64,000 nucleotides of DNA from Hymenobacter aquaticus. GTDB lineage: Bacteria > Bacteroidota > Bacteroidia > Cytophagales > Hymenobacteraceae. The notes under the pieces were generated by a model, which was not told the DNA's origin, searched no databases, and was given only the letters and a program-made list of their open reading frames with translations. The stretch is from positions 3,080,401 through 3,144,400 of the forward strand of contig NZ_SRLC01000001.1 in NCBI RefSeq assembly GCF_004765605.1, in the 5' to 3' direction. Made by a program: the position numbers and the translations under genes. Positions 7,112-16,167 of this stretch are shown piece after piece; within the stretch, counting starts at the first letter, position 1, and every line of letters begins with the position of its first letter.

Positions 7112-9454
7112 TTATTTTTCCACTACGGCAATTTTGCTGACGCAGCCGTTCTTGCCATCCGCGTCGGCCGATAATACCAGGTACACCCCCGACTGCACCT
7201 TGCGGCCGTTGTAGTCGGCCAGGTCCCAGACGACGGTGCCGCCGTTGGCCTTGGTCTGGTACACGAGCTTGCCCGTCACGTCCGTGATTTTCACCACGCC
7301 GTTGTTAGCCAAGCCGCTGATACCCACCTGCCCGGTGAAATCGGTGCGCACCGGGTTGGGTGATACTTTGGCGCAGTCCGGCTTGCCTTCCGTCACCGAG
7401 GCCGACCCGCGGTACGAGAGCACGCCCGCGTCGGTAATGACGAACACGTCGCCCGTGCGGTCGTTCACTTCCACGTCGACGATGTTATTGGAGGGCAGCG
7501 GGCTGTTCTCGGTGGTGAAGTGCAGCAGGCCCTCGTCGGCGTCCTCGCTGAAGAGCCACAGGCCCCGCTCGGTGCCGAACCACTTGCGGTTGGCCCCATC
7601 CACGGCCACGGTTTTCACCACCTCGTTCAGCAAAGCCCGGTAGCCGCTGCTGATACCGCGCCGGATGATGGGCTGCTGAAAGTTGTAGCTGTTGCCCCCA
7701 AACACCGAGCTCGGGTCGCTGAAGTAAGCAATGCCCTTGGCCGTGGCCACCCAGATGTCGCCTTTGCGGTCTTTGGCCAGGTCGTAGATTTCGTCGGCGG
7801 GCAGTTCGCTGTTGCCGGTCGAGAAGTAGCGGATGTTCTGGTCCTTGGGGTCGTAGGCCACCAGGCCGATACCATCTTTGCGCGACTGGGAAGCCCACAC
7901 AAAGCCGTTGTTGTCGATTACGATACGGTCCAGATTCTCGAAGCCCGCGAAGTAGGGCATGGTGCGCCAGGTGTTGGACGCCGGCGCGTACTGGTGCAGG
8001 CCCGAGGTGCTTTTGAGCTCCGGGTGCCGGTTCACGACCCAGACGTTGCCGTCGGCGTCGGTAGCCAGATCCGTGATGCGGGTATAGTTGGGGGCGGCGA
8101 GAATGGCGCTTTTCAGCGGGCTGCCCGGCGTGCCCTGGGTGAACTGCTTGTAGTTGTCGGGGCCCTGCCACTGCAGCAGCCCGTTGCCGTAGGTGGCAAT
8201 ATAGAGCGTGCCATCGGGCGTGCGCACGCCCCGGGTGATGTCCTTAAAGCGCGGCAGCCCCGGCGTGGGCGGCACGTTGTCGTTGGTGAAGCTGGTCCAG
8301 CGCCCGTCCTTGTACTCGGAGAAGCCCCCGAGCCAGTCCTGCTGCACGTACCGGTCGAAGTAGCCGCCGCCGAAGATGTCCACGGTGTTGGTGCGCGCGT
8401 CGGCCAGCACGCTGAAGGCCCGGGCGTAGGCCGGAGCGTTGGTCATGAAACTTTCGGCCTGCCGGCCATCGGCGGTTTTCACCAGCCCCTTCACCAGGTC
8501 GGCCACGTAGTAGGCTCCTTCCGTGCTCTGCAGCGCCGCCTGCGCAAACGGTACCTGGGCGGTGGTCAGCAGCTGGGTTACGCTGTTGTCGGATTTGCGC
8601 AGCAGCACTTTTTGCTCGCCGATAATCAGCAGGCCGGCGGCGGCCCCGCTCAGGGATACATACTGACCGGCGTAGGTGCTGGGAATAGGCTGCCAGGGCT
8701 GCGAGCCACAGTTGTAGCACAGCACCGCGCCCCCGTCACGGCCGGCATACACGTTTTTGCCCTGGGTTGCCAGCGTCCGGTAGGGCGTTGAGCCCGAGGA
8801 AGCGGCAAAGTCAATGGTCCAGCGGCGGTAGTCGAGCAGGTTGTCGGTCAGCTGGCCGCGCATCAGCCCCATGGAGGTAGCGGCAAACAAGGTATTGTCG
8901 AGCACGGCCGTGGCAAAGATTGTGGCGGGCACGCCGTTGGGGCCGATGTTGCCATACGTATCCCGGATTTCGCGCTTGGCCATATCCACCACCACCAGCC
9001 CGAAGCTGCAGCTCAGGTACGCCCGGCCCCGGCTAAAGCTGATGTGACTGATGGTCTTGCCACCGGTAATGGGCTTGCGGGCAATGTCGCTGATGTTGAT
9101 GATGGAGCCATCGGCGGCCAGCACGTCGAGGTTGCCGTTGCGGTAGGCCACCAGCACCTGCTTGGTGGTAGGGTCGTAGCCCAGGGCACTCACGCCCACA
9201 TCGTGCAGGCCGTCGCGGCGAGACAGCAACTGAGTGGTGTTCAGCTCCTTGTCGTAGAAGAAAAAGGCATCTTCGGTGGCGACGTAAATACGGTTGCCGG
9301 CTTCGGCCAGGGCGCGGGCGCGGTTGTTGGGCAGGTGCAGCTGCCAGTCGCCGTAGCCGGCCGTGCCCTGGGCCAGGGCGGCACTGCCGCCACTCAGAAA
9401 AAACAGGAGCAATACAAGACCGGACCACCGGCAGGCGCGTAGCAAACGATTCAT
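7112..9454 (-). CDS. porZ: PorZ-like T9SS protein: two-component-type beta-propellers with C-terminal sorting domain
   Basis: A 780-residue protein with a signal peptide (ending near ALAQG), many two-component-regulator-type propeller blades (GNRIYVATEDAFFFYDK, GNVWVVNR, GDIWVATAKGIAYF), and a C-terminal beta-sandwich of T9SS type (SPNPVR near the start, SGVYLVLSADADGKN near the end). This length and architecture match PorZ, the surface protein of the PorU attachment complex that supplies anionic LPS in Porphyromonas. porU and porV are also in this window. The ATG at 9454 places the signal peptide correctly. The alternative is an unrelated propeller-type T9SS cargo protein. Confidence 0.72.
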   Translation of the reverse strand: MNRLLRACRWSGLVLLLFFLSGGSAALAQGTAGYGDWQLHLPNNRARALAEAGNRIYVATEDAFFFYDKELNTTQLLSRRDGLHDVGVSALGYDPTTKQVLVAYRNGNLDVLAADGSIINISDIARKPITGGKTISHISFSRGRAYLSCSFGLVVVDMAKREIRDTYGNIGPNGVPATIFATAVLDNTLFAATSMGLMRGQLTDNLLDYRRWTIDFAASSGSTPYRTLATQGKNVYAGRDGGAVLCYNCGSQPWQPIPSTYAGQYVSLSGAAAGLLIIGEQKVLLRKSDNSVTQLLTTAQVPFAQAALQSTEGAYYVADLVKGLVKTADGRQAESFMTNAPAYARAFSVLADARTNTVDIFGGGYFDRYVQQDWLGGFSEYKDGRWTSFTNDNVPPTPGLPRFKDITRGVRTPDGTLYIATYGNGLLQWQGPDNYKQFTQGTPGSPLKSAILAAPNYTRITDLATDADGNVWVVNRHPELKSTSGLHQYAPASNTWRTMPYFAGFENLDRIVIDNNGFVWASQSRKDGIGLVAYDPKDQNIRYFSTGNSELPADEIYDLAKDRKGDIWVATAKGIAYFSDPSSVFGGNSYNFQQPIIRRGISSGYRALLNEVVKTVAVDGANRKWFGTERGLWLFSEDADEGLLHFTTENSPLPSNNIVDVEVNDRTGDVFVITDAGVLSYRGSASVTEGKPDCAKVSPNPVRTDFTGQVGISGLANNGVVKITDVTGKLVYQTKANGGTVVWDLADYNGRKVQSGVYLVLSADADGKNGCVSKIAVVEK

Positions 9455-9513
9455 TGGCAGGGAATAAGAACCCACAAGATAGCTTCAGCTGGCATAACGC
9501 CGCCCGGCTCAGT

Positions 9514-10137
9514 TTAGTGCTTGGTGGCCGCGGCCGTGGGCTCGGTGCTTTTTTCCTTCATGCCTTCCTGAAAGCAGGCCCGGCAGCGGGCTTCGTACGA
9601 GTCGGTTTCGCCCAGCAGAATCTTGTCGTCGGAGGCGGCAATGCGGAAAGAATAGGTGGCCAGCTCGCCGCAGCACACGCACACGGCGTGCACTTTGGTC
9701 ACGAACTCGGCAATGGCCATCAGCGTGGGCATGGGGCCGAAGGGCTTGCCCATAAAGTCCATGTCGAGGCCGGCCACGATGACGCGGGTGCCGCGGTTGG
9801 CCAGCTGGGTGCACACTTCCACCAACGACTCGTCGAAAAACTGCGCCTCATCGACGCCCACCACGTCGCAGGAGCCGGCCAGCAGCAGCATTTCCTGGGC
9901 CAGAGCCACGGGCGTCGAGCGGATGCTGTTGGAATTGTGCGACACCACGTCGTGCTCGTGGTAGCGCGTGTCGAGGGCGGGCTTGAAGATTTCCACCCGC
10001 TGGCGGGCAATTTTGGCCCGGTTCAGGCGCCGGATCAGCTCCTCAGTTTTGCCCGAAAACATGGAGCCGCAAACAACTTCAATCCAGCCCCGGCGGGGCG
10101 TGTCGCGGCTGGTGCCGACGCGGGGTTCGATGAACAC
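9514..10137 (-). CDS. tdk: Thymidine kinase
   Basis: About 207 residues. It phosphorylates thymidine (and deoxyuridine) with ATP in the salvage pathway. The Walker A loop GSMFSGKT is at residues 24-31, followed by the DEAQFF Walker B motif and two zinc-type cysteine pairs (CVCC and CRAC). The start is a GTG at 10137, giving the family-typical (V/M)FIEPR N-terminus; no ATG precedes the Walker A motif at a sensible distance. The C-terminal tail is Ala/Thr-rich and unconserved. Confidence 0.93.
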   Translation of the reverse strand: MFIEPRVGTSRDTPRRGWIEVVCGSMFSGKTEELIRRLNRAKIARQRVEIFKPALDTRYHEHDVVSHNSNSIRSTPVALAQEMLLLAGSCDVVGVDEAQFFDESLVEVCTQLANRGTRVIVAGLDMDFMGKPFGPMPTLMAIAEFVTKVHAVCVCCGELATYSFRIAASDDKILLGETDSYEARCRACFQEGMKEKSTEPTAAATKH

Positions 10138-10380
10138 AGACTTGGGAGCGTAAGAAGATGGGCAAATAGGGCAGCAAGCCGGCCGGCCGGGCCAGCCAAG
10201 TACCGAAATTACGGGTTTGCTTCCGGATAGCCACAACCAACTTCACCGGCAATGACCCCGGCCACCGGTGGCCCGGCGGCCCTGAGCCAGGCTTACCGGC
10301 TCAGCCTCTGTAAAATAGCGCAGCGCAGCCGCGCTGCCTTTTTCCGGCCGCCGCGCCGGTCTTGCGCCAGCGCGGCCCGG

Positions 10381-10713
10381 CTACCGGCGGCCTTCGTCGT
10401 ACGTTACGTGGGGCAGCTTGGTGGCTTCCGGCACGCGGCCCGTCACCAGGCCCTCCGCCAGGCGCGTCTGGCAGGTGAGCCGCTCGTGGGGCAGCAGGCG
10501 GCCGGCCGCGCGGTAGCGCAGCTCGGCATCGGTGGGCGGCGTTAGCAGCTCCAGGCCCTCTACCACTTCCAGGCGGCAGGTCGTGCAGCGGCCTTTCGCC
10601 CCGCAGGCGTGCATCCAGTCGTGGCCGGCGGCTTGCAGGGCCGAGAGAAGAGTAGCGCCGGCGGGCACGGAAACTACGCCGCCAGGCAGGTTTTGCACGG
10701 TTAGAGTGGGCAT
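10381..10713 (-). CDS. [2Fe-2S] ferredoxin
   Basis: A 110-residue plant/adrenodoxin-type ferredoxin with cluster cysteines 37, 43, 46 and 81 (CX5CX2C...C). It is probably a cytosolic electron carrier. The ATG at 10713 is followed by a clean beta-grasp start (MPTLTVQNLPGG). It is divergent from the next gene with only 34 bases between the start codons, so their promoters must overlap coding or leader sequence. The redox partner is unknown. Confidence 0.85.
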   Translation of the reverse strand: MPTLTVQNLPGGVVSVPAGATLLSALQAAGHDWMHACGAKGRCTTCRLEVVEGLELLTPPTDAELRYRAAGRLLPHERLTCQTRLAEGLVTGRVPEATKLPHVTYDEGRR

Positions 10714-10747
10714 CTTTGCGTAAATTGCCCGTTGAACCAGGCTTTCG

Positions 10748-11962
10748 ATGAACGACAAATATAGCTCCGCCAACCGCGAACAATACGGCCAGCGCCTGGC
10801 CGCCCAGCTCTGTGACCAGCACTTTGGCGCTGCTCCCGCCGCCGCGCTTGACGGCCCGGCCGTGCTGCGCTTCACGCCCATCCGGCAGGTAAACCTGTTT
10901 GTGGTGCAACAGCTGCTGGCCCAGTGGACCGGAGAAATGGCCCGCCTGCGCAGCCCCTACTTCGACTTCGAGGCCCCCGACGTGCGGCAGGCTCTCACCC
11001 AGTTTATGAACGTACTGTCGCGCCGCATCAAGCTGAGCCGGGCCGCCTTCGAGCCCCTGCTGGCCCGGGCCATCAGCGACACGCTGGCCGTGGCCACCGA
11101 TCCGCAGCTGACCTTCGAGCAGAAGCTGCTGGGCAGCCAGCCCACTACCACGGCCGAGCAGCTGCGCGACGCGCTGCGCTACCTGGATCTGGATAAGGTG
11201 CTGTTTCAGGGCTTTATTGATACCCTGACGCCGGGCGCCCCGCTGGAGCGCGACTTCGTGCTGAACCGCTTCCGCCTGTATCAGGAAGCCAACTATAAGA
11301 ACCACACGCCGCTGGAGAAGGTCGTAGCCGAGTTTGCGGCCCTGCTGCCCCTCTCGGTAGCTGATTTGCGGGAAGCCGCGCCAGCGCCCAAAGTTGAAGC
11401 GGCGGCCGTAGCGCCTGCCCCGCCCATCAGTAAGCCCGTGGAAGCTGCCGCGCCAATACCGGCATCAGCACCGGAAAAAGCCCCGGCCGCCGAGAAACCG
11501 GAGCCGACACCACCGACGTTTGTGGCCCCGCCCGCTGCCCCGGCTCCCACCCCGGCCCCGGCTCAGGAAGCGGAAGCGCCCCGGCGGCCCCTGGCCGAAA
11601 CCGTTGCCGCGGCCGGCGTGCCCCTCTACGAAAAGCTGAAAGCCGAGCAGCCCACCTCGGCCCCGCTCAGCGAAACCCTGCGCGGGGAGCGGCCCAGCGC
11701 GACGCTGGCCGAGAAGTCGGCGCCCAAGGTGGAGTCGTTGCGGGAGGCCATTTCCATCAACCAGCGCTTCAGCTTTATCAACGAGCTGTTCAACGGGGAA
11801 AACATGGAGTATCACACCGCCATTCAGCACCTCGACACGCTGCCCAGCGCCGACGTGGCCAAGCGTTACGTGACGGAGGACCTGGCCCAGAAATACGGCT
11901 GGGTGCGCAAGGATGAGCACATCAACAAGCTGCTCAAGCTGCTGGACCGCAAGTTTGCCTAA
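10748..11962 (+). CDS. Uncharacterised protein with disordered Ala/Pro-rich linker
   Basis: A 404-residue protein I cannot assign to a known function. Residues of about 1-215 look like a mostly helical globular domain. Residues 215-290 are a low-complexity Ala/Pro/Glu linker. The last about 80 residues (from SLREAISINQRFSFINELF) form a second helical domain resembling a conserved C-terminal region seen in other Cytophagales hypothetical proteins. There is no signal peptide or membrane segment, so it is probably cytosolic. It is divergent from the ferredoxin and 12 bases upstream of a membrane protein gene. A binding or scaffold role would fit two domains on a flexible tether, but that is inference. 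Confidence 0.7.
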   Translation: MNDKYSSANREQYGQRLAAQLCDQHFGAAPAAALDGPAVLRFTPIRQVNLFVVQQLLAQWTGEMARLRSPYFDFEAPDVRQALTQFMNVLSRRIKLSRAAFEPLLARAISDTLAVATDPQLTFEQKLLGSQPTTTAEQLRDALRYLDLDKVLFQGFIDTLTPGAPLERDFVLNRFRLYQEANYKNHTPLEKVVAEFAALLPLSVADLREAAPAPKVEAAAVAPAPPISKPVEAAAPIPASAPEKAPAAEKPEPTPPTFVAPPAAPAPTPAPAQEAEAPRRPLAETVAAAGVPLYEKLKAEQPTSAPLSETLRGERPSATLAEKSAPKVESLREAISINQRFSFINELFNGENMEYHTAIQHLDTLPSADVAKRYVTEDLAQKYGWVRKDEHINKLLKLLDRKFA

Positions 11963-11974
11963 GCCCGCCGGAAC

Positions 11975-13039
11975 GTGCAGCCAGTGGCAGCCAAGCTGAT
12001 TTCCGGGGTGGTGACAGGCTGGCGGCAGCTGCTGCTGGTGTACGTGCTGGCCCTGGGCGTGCTGGCCGGCAGCGCCTACACCATGTACGTGCACTACGAC
12101 TTCTCCCACTCCCTCGACACGCGCAGCTACCTGAGCATGGCCCGGGGCGAGTTCCGGGGCGTCAGCATCACGCGCCGCTACCGGGTGCTGGTGCCGGCCG
12201 TAGCCGGCGCCGTGGCCTGGCCCGTCGAGCAAGTGTACGCCCGTATCTGGCCCCAGCGCGCCACCACCGACTGGCCGCTGCGGCTGGCTTTCTACCTGGT
12301 GAATACCCTGGTGCTAGCCGGGGCGGGCCTGCTGATGTTTCGCGGCTGCCTGCTCTACGGAGCTTCGCCGGGGGCCGCTGTGCTGGCCATGCTGGCCGTG
12401 CTGACCAGCCGCTGGGCCGTGTACACGGCCGGGCTGCCGCTGGTCGATAGTCTGTACCTGCTCGTCTTTGCCCTGGCCTTTTACGGGGTTCGGAGTGGCT
12501 CGTGGGTGGCCGTAGCCGCCTGCATTCTGCTGGGCCCGCACGCCAAGGAGTCGTTCGTATTTCTGGCGCCGTGGCTGCTGTGGTTTGGCCGCCGGGCCAT
12601 GCCCTGGCCCCGGCAGCTGGCGCTACTGGCGTTGTCGGGGGCCCTGGCCTACGCCGTGCGCCACTGGATAGACGCGCAGGTGGGCGCCCCGCCCCAGGCC
12701 AGCCTGCACAATGCCCTGGACCACGTGCACAACCTGACGTACTCGTTGCGGCGGCTGCTGTCGGTGAAGGGGGCAGGGGAAATCTTCAGCATCTTCGGGT
12801 TCTTCTGGCTGGCGTTGCTGGCGGGGTGGCGCAGCCACCGGCTCTGGGCCCGGCCGCTGGGGGGCAGCGCCGTGGCGTTGCTGGCCGTAGTGCTGGTGCA
12901 CATGCTGCTCTCCGGCGACCTGGGCCGCATGGGCTACCTGGCCGCGCCGGTGTTTGCCGGGGCCTTTTCGCTGCTGCTAACCCGGCTCCCGCTGTTCCAG
13001 TGGCTGTGGTCTACGCCGCCCTCCCCGCCAACCGCTTAG
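11975..13039 (+). CDS. Polytopic membrane protein of unknown function
   Basis: A 354-residue protein with about 9-10 hydrophobic segments and a GTG start 12 bases after the upstream stop, so the two are probably cotranscribed. A periplasmic-type loop after the first helix contains SLDTRSYLSMARGEF and RRYRVLVPAVAG, reminiscent of lipid-linked-sugar (GT-C) glycosyltransferases or DUF-type mannosyltransferase relatives, but no DD/DxD catalytic pair is certain. The minus-strand gene across the convergent gap has a similar general build. Confidence 0.65.
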   Translation: MQPVAAKLISGVVTGWRQLLLVYVLALGVLAGSAYTMYVHYDFSHSLDTRSYLSMARGEFRGVSITRRYRVLVPAVAGAVAWPVEQVYARIWPQRATTDWPLRLAFYLVNTLVLAGAGLLMFRGCLLYGASPGAAVLAMLAVLTSRWAVYTAGLPLVDSLYLLVFALAFYGVRSGSWVAVAACILLGPHAKESFVFLAPWLLWFGRRAMPWPRQLALLALSGALAYAVRHWIDAQVGAPPQASLHNALDHVHNLTYSLRRLLSVKGAGEIFSIFGFFWLALLAGWRSHRLWARPLGGSAVALLAVVLVHMLLSGDLGRMGYLAAPVFAGAFSLLLTRLPLFQWLWSTPPSPPTA

Positions 13040-13095
13040 CGGGTCGTTTACGCTTCTTCAACCAGGCAGCCAGCCGCAACAGCCAAGCTCCAGCC

Positions 13096-13178
13096 AGGTA
13101 GAAGCCCTGCCCGATTTTTCCTGGGGCTTCTACCTACCAGGTAGAATCCCTCACGAATTTTACCGGGGGCTTCTACCT
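13096..13178. repeat. Two tandem 40-nt hairpins in a convergent gap
   Basis: Copy one has arms AGGTAGAAGCCC (13096-13107) and GGGCTTCTACCT (13124-13135). Copy two has arms at 13139-13150 (AGGTAGAATCCC, one mismatch) and 13167-13178. The period is 43 bases. The pair lies between two convergent genes and could end both transcripts, but there are no T runs, so a REP-like repeat is an equally good reading. Confidence 0.75.
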
Positions 13179-13224
13179 GACTGGGGCAAGTAGCGGCCCG
13201 GCCGCGCGTGCTTTAGCTGTTTGC

Positions 13225-14835
13225 TCAACGGATTTCCGTGAGGTAGTACGGGCCAAAGGCAGTGGGAAAGGAATCAACCTTTTCCGTGCGGAAGCCGCGC
13301 AGCAGCTCGGCGTTCTGGTTGCCATACACCAGCTGCGCCCGGTCGAGCAGCTGCGGGCCGCCGAGGCCGGTGGTGAACACGCGGTGGCCGGTTTGCAGCT
13401 GGGCGCGCAGCCACTGCCGCAGCCGGGCCGGCGACTGGCCCGGGCGCTGCACCAGCAGCGTGGGCGCGGGCAGCACATTGGGTGCCCCCGCGGCCCGGCC
13501 GGTGCGGTAGTGCAGCTGGTTGAGCGTCAGGTTATGGTTGTCGAGCAGAAACCAGCTGTTGGGCTCTAGTAGAATCTGCCGGAGCAGGGGGCTGTTGGGC
13601 TGAATGCCGGTATTGGTAAAGCGCAGGTAGTGGCTGGGTACGAGTCCAAACGCCAGGTTCCAGCCCAACAGCGCCAGGCCCAGCGTGGCCACGGCTCGGG
13701 CGGGCAGCCACGGCAGGCCAGCCCCGGCGACCACCGTCAGCAGCGCGGGCACCATCACCATAAACTCTGCGTTTCCCTCCGAATACACGGCAAACAGCAG
13801 CTGCAACCCCAGAATCAGCAGGTGGGCGCGCACCACGGGCACCGCTCCCCGCACCGGCTGAGTCGCCGGGGCGGACCGCTGCCGCCAGCCTTGCCCCACC
13901 AGCCCGCCGGCGTAGGCCAGCAAGCCCAGAAAAGCCACCACCACCAGCCACAGCCCCGGATACAGCCGCAGCAAGGCCAGCGTGGAGCCGTGCACCTGCA
14001 CGAACGTGCGCCCCAGATTCACAACCGACAGCAGCATCCCGTGCCCCGACACGCTGCCAGTAGCCGTGCCCGCGTAGTAGTCGTGGAACACGAAACGCCA
14101 CAGCGCGGGCAGCGTCAGGGGCTGGTGCCAATAGGGCAAGGCTGCCACGTAGGCCGCCGGCACCAGCAAGGCTGGCAGACTATAGAGCAGCAGCGCCCGG
14201 AGCTTATGGCCGCCGGCATACCACCCGGTGCTCAGCAGCAAACCCAGCCACCAGCAAAAGTGAATCTGGTGAAACAGGCAGGCCAGCGCCGCCCAGCACC
14301 CGGCCCACACCAGGTGCCGCGCTTTTTGCCCCTCCAGCTGGTAGCGTGCCCAGGCCAGGCTGCCCAGTAAGGACAGCAGAACGGGCTGAATGTAGGCTTC
14401 GTTTTCGGTGGCGAAGCGCAGCACGCCAAAGCTGGCGCCGGCCAGCAGCAGCCAGGGCCACACGTTTTTGCCGGCCGGCAGCACCAGGCGCAGCAGCTGG
14501 CGCAGCACCAGCAGGCTGGCCCCGGCGGCCAGGGCATTCAGTCTTTTCAGCGCAAACAGCGCGTCCCAGGCCCACAGGGGCGAATCGAAGCTCCACCAGA
14601 ACCGCGCCCACGCTTCGGCCCACAGCCAGCCTACCGCGTTGTAGAGCAAATGGTGGGGCAGCAGCAGCTCGTGGCCGTGGCGCGCGCAGGCCGCGTAGTA
14701 CCACGCGTCCAGTGTCGAGTTGGCGGTGCCCAGCCACAGGCACAGCCCGGTCAGCAGGCTGACAATTATGAATTCTGAATGTTGAATTATGAATTGGCGC
14801 AGCCGACCTGGACCCGAACGGAATTCAGAATTCAT
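13225..14835 (-). CDS. Polytopic membrane protein, possible GT-C-type glycosyltransferase
   Basis: Up to 536 residues with 10 or more membrane helices. An early loop (NSTLDAWYYAACARHGHELL, then LLYNAVGWLW) resembles the first external loop of GT-C fold sugar transferases, though no activity can be assigned. The only ATG start (14835) lies inside an AT-rich inverted repeat, so the first about 24 codons are repeat sequence (EFRSGPGRLRQFIIQHSEFI). Real translation may start inside or just after it, at a non-ATG codon near the first helix. It lies downstream of rodA on the same strand. Confidence 0.65.
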   Translation of the reverse strand: MNSEFRSGPGRLRQFIIQHSEFIIVSLLTGLCLWLGTANSTLDAWYYAACARHGHELLLPHHLLYNAVGWLWAEAWARFWWSFDSPLWAWDALFALKRLNALAAGASLLVLRQLLRLVLPAGKNVWPWLLLAGASFGVLRFATENEAYIQPVLLSLLGSLAWARYQLEGQKARHLVWAGCWAALACLFHQIHFCWWLGLLLSTGWYAGGHKLRALLLYSLPALLVPAAYVAALPYWHQPLTLPALWRFVFHDYYAGTATGSVSGHGMLLSVVNLGRTFVQVHGSTLALLRLYPGLWLVVVAFLGLLAYAGGLVGQGWRQRSAPATQPVRGAVPVVRAHLLILGLQLLFAVYSEGNAEFMVMVPALLTVVAGAGLPWLPARAVATLGLALLGWNLAFGLVPSHYLRFTNTGIQPNSPLLRQILLEPNSWFLLDNHNLTLNQLHYRTGRAAGAPNVLPAPTLLVQRPGQSPARLRQWLRAQLQTGHRVFTTGLGGPQLLDRAQLVYGNQNAELLRGFRTEKVDSFPTAFGPYYLTEIR

Positions 14836-14853
14836 AATTCAACATTCAGAATT
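14771..14853. repeat. AT-rich inverted repeat between rodA and the next gene
   Basis: Perfect 25-bp arms at 14771-14795 and 14829-14853, each built of AATTATG/AATTCTG-like units, enclose a 33-nt GC-rich loop. The right arm ends 13 bases from the rodA stop codon. The element overlaps the start of the downstream gene. Confidence 0.9.
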
Positions 14854-14866
14854 ATCGAGCGTCAGA

Positions 14867-16165
14867 TTACCGCACCAGATCCTGCTTGCGGTAGGCATCA
14901 ATGGCCAGCAAGATAAACAGCAGGGTGGTAAACGACCACAGCGAGGAGCCGCCGTAGCTGAACAGCGGCAGCGGAATGCCCACCACCGGGGCCAGCCCGA
15001 TGGTCATGCCGATGTTGATGGCGAAGTGGAAGAACAGAATGCTGGCCACGCAGTAGCCGTAGGTGCGCCCAAACACCGATTTCTGGCGCTCGGCCACGTA
15101 GAGCACCCGGCCCAGCAGCGCCATGAACAGCACAATGACCACCGCAGTACCCAACCAGCCCCATTCTTCGCCGATGGTACAGAAAATGAAGTCGGTGCTT
15201 TGGGCCGGCACAAAGTCGAACTTGGTTTGGGTGCCCTGCAAAAAGCCTTTACCGGCAAAGCCGCCCGAGCCAATGGCAATCTTGCTCTGCGTCACGTTCC
15301 AGCCCACGCCCAGCGGGTCGGCTGAGGGGTTGATGAGCACCTCGATGCGCTTGCGCTGGTGGGGCTGCAGCACGTTGTTGAAGAAAAAATCCACCCCGAA
15401 CACCATGCCCACCACCACCGCCCACACCGCTACCGAAACCGGCAAGTGGTGGCGCAGCACTTTGCTATTGAAGGCCAGCACCGCCCCCAGAATGACGGTA
15501 AACGCCCCCACCAGCCACAGCTTGGGCACCAGCAGCGCCAGAATCAGAATGATGGCGGCGGCGGCCAGAATCACCAGTATCAGCGGCGACATTCCCTCGC
15601 GGAAATAGGCCAGCAGGAAGGCCGCAAACACCAGGGCCTGCCCGGTTTCGTTGGCAGCCAGAATCAGCACCGGCGGCAGCAGCGTGAGGCCGGCCAGCAC
15701 GGCCTGGTCGCGGAAGTTCTGCTGGCGCAGGTTGATGCTGGCCATGTAGCGCGATACGGCCAGGGCGGTAATAAACTTGGCAAACTCGGCCGGCTGGATT
15801 CGCATCGGCCCCAGCTCAAGCCAGGAGCGCGACCCGCCGATGGGCCGGGCAATAAACGGCGTGATGATGAGCAGCAGGATCATGCCGCCGTAGAGCACGA
15901 AGGCAAACGTGTCGTAGGCCTTGTAGTCGATAACGACGAGCACCACGATGAGCACCACGGCGGTACCAATCCACAGGATTTGCTTGAACCAGTCGAAAGC
16001 CATGAGCTGCTGGAAGCTCAGATTACCAAACAGGCTGCCATTGGTGGGCACATCGGGCGAGTAGCTGGCCGCATACACCGCGAGCCAGCCCAGGCCCACC
16101 ATCAGGGCGTAGATAAGCACGGTAACCCAGTCGATGCTGCGGCTATAGCGGGCGGGTAAGGCCAT
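14867..16165 (-). CDS. rodA: Rod shape-determining SEDS glycosyltransferase RodA
   Basis: A 432-residue polytopic SEDS protein that polymerises lipid II glycan strands with PBP2 during cell elongation. About 10 membrane segments are visible. Family signatures include GGSRSWLELGPMRIQPAEFAK, WNVTQSKIAIGSGGFAGKG, IGEEWG and the C-terminal GIPLPLFSYGGSS. It is the usual length plus a large hydrophobic insertion in the middle. The ATG at 16165 is two bases from the end of mrdA, so they are translationally coupled. Confidence 0.95.
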   Translation of the reverse strand: MALPARYSRSIDWVTVLIYALMVGLGWLAVYAASYSPDVPTNGSLFGNLSFQQLMAFDWFKQILWIGTAVVLIVVLVVIDYKAYDTFAFVLYGGMILLLIITPFIARPIGGSRSWLELGPMRIQPAEFAKFITALAVSRYMASINLRQQNFRDQAVLAGLTLLPPVLILAANETGQALVFAAFLLAYFREGMSPLILVILAAAAIILILALLVPKLWLVGAFTVILGAVLAFNSKVLRHHLPVSVAVWAVVVGMVFGVDFFFNNVLQPHQRKRIEVLINPSADPLGVGWNVTQSKIAIGSGGFAGKGFLQGTQTKFDFVPAQSTDFIFCTIGEEWGWLGTAVVIVLFMALLGRVLYVAERQKSVFGRTYGYCVASILFFHFAINIGMTIGLAPVVGIPLPLFSYGGSSLWSFTTLLFILLAIDAYRKQDLVR

Positions 16166-16167
16166 GA

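Noticed and set aside
13096..13178. Repeat pair considered as a CRISPR array
   Set aside because: Only two units, each a palindrome with the divergent part being the hairpin loop; no further repeats and no cas genes nearby.
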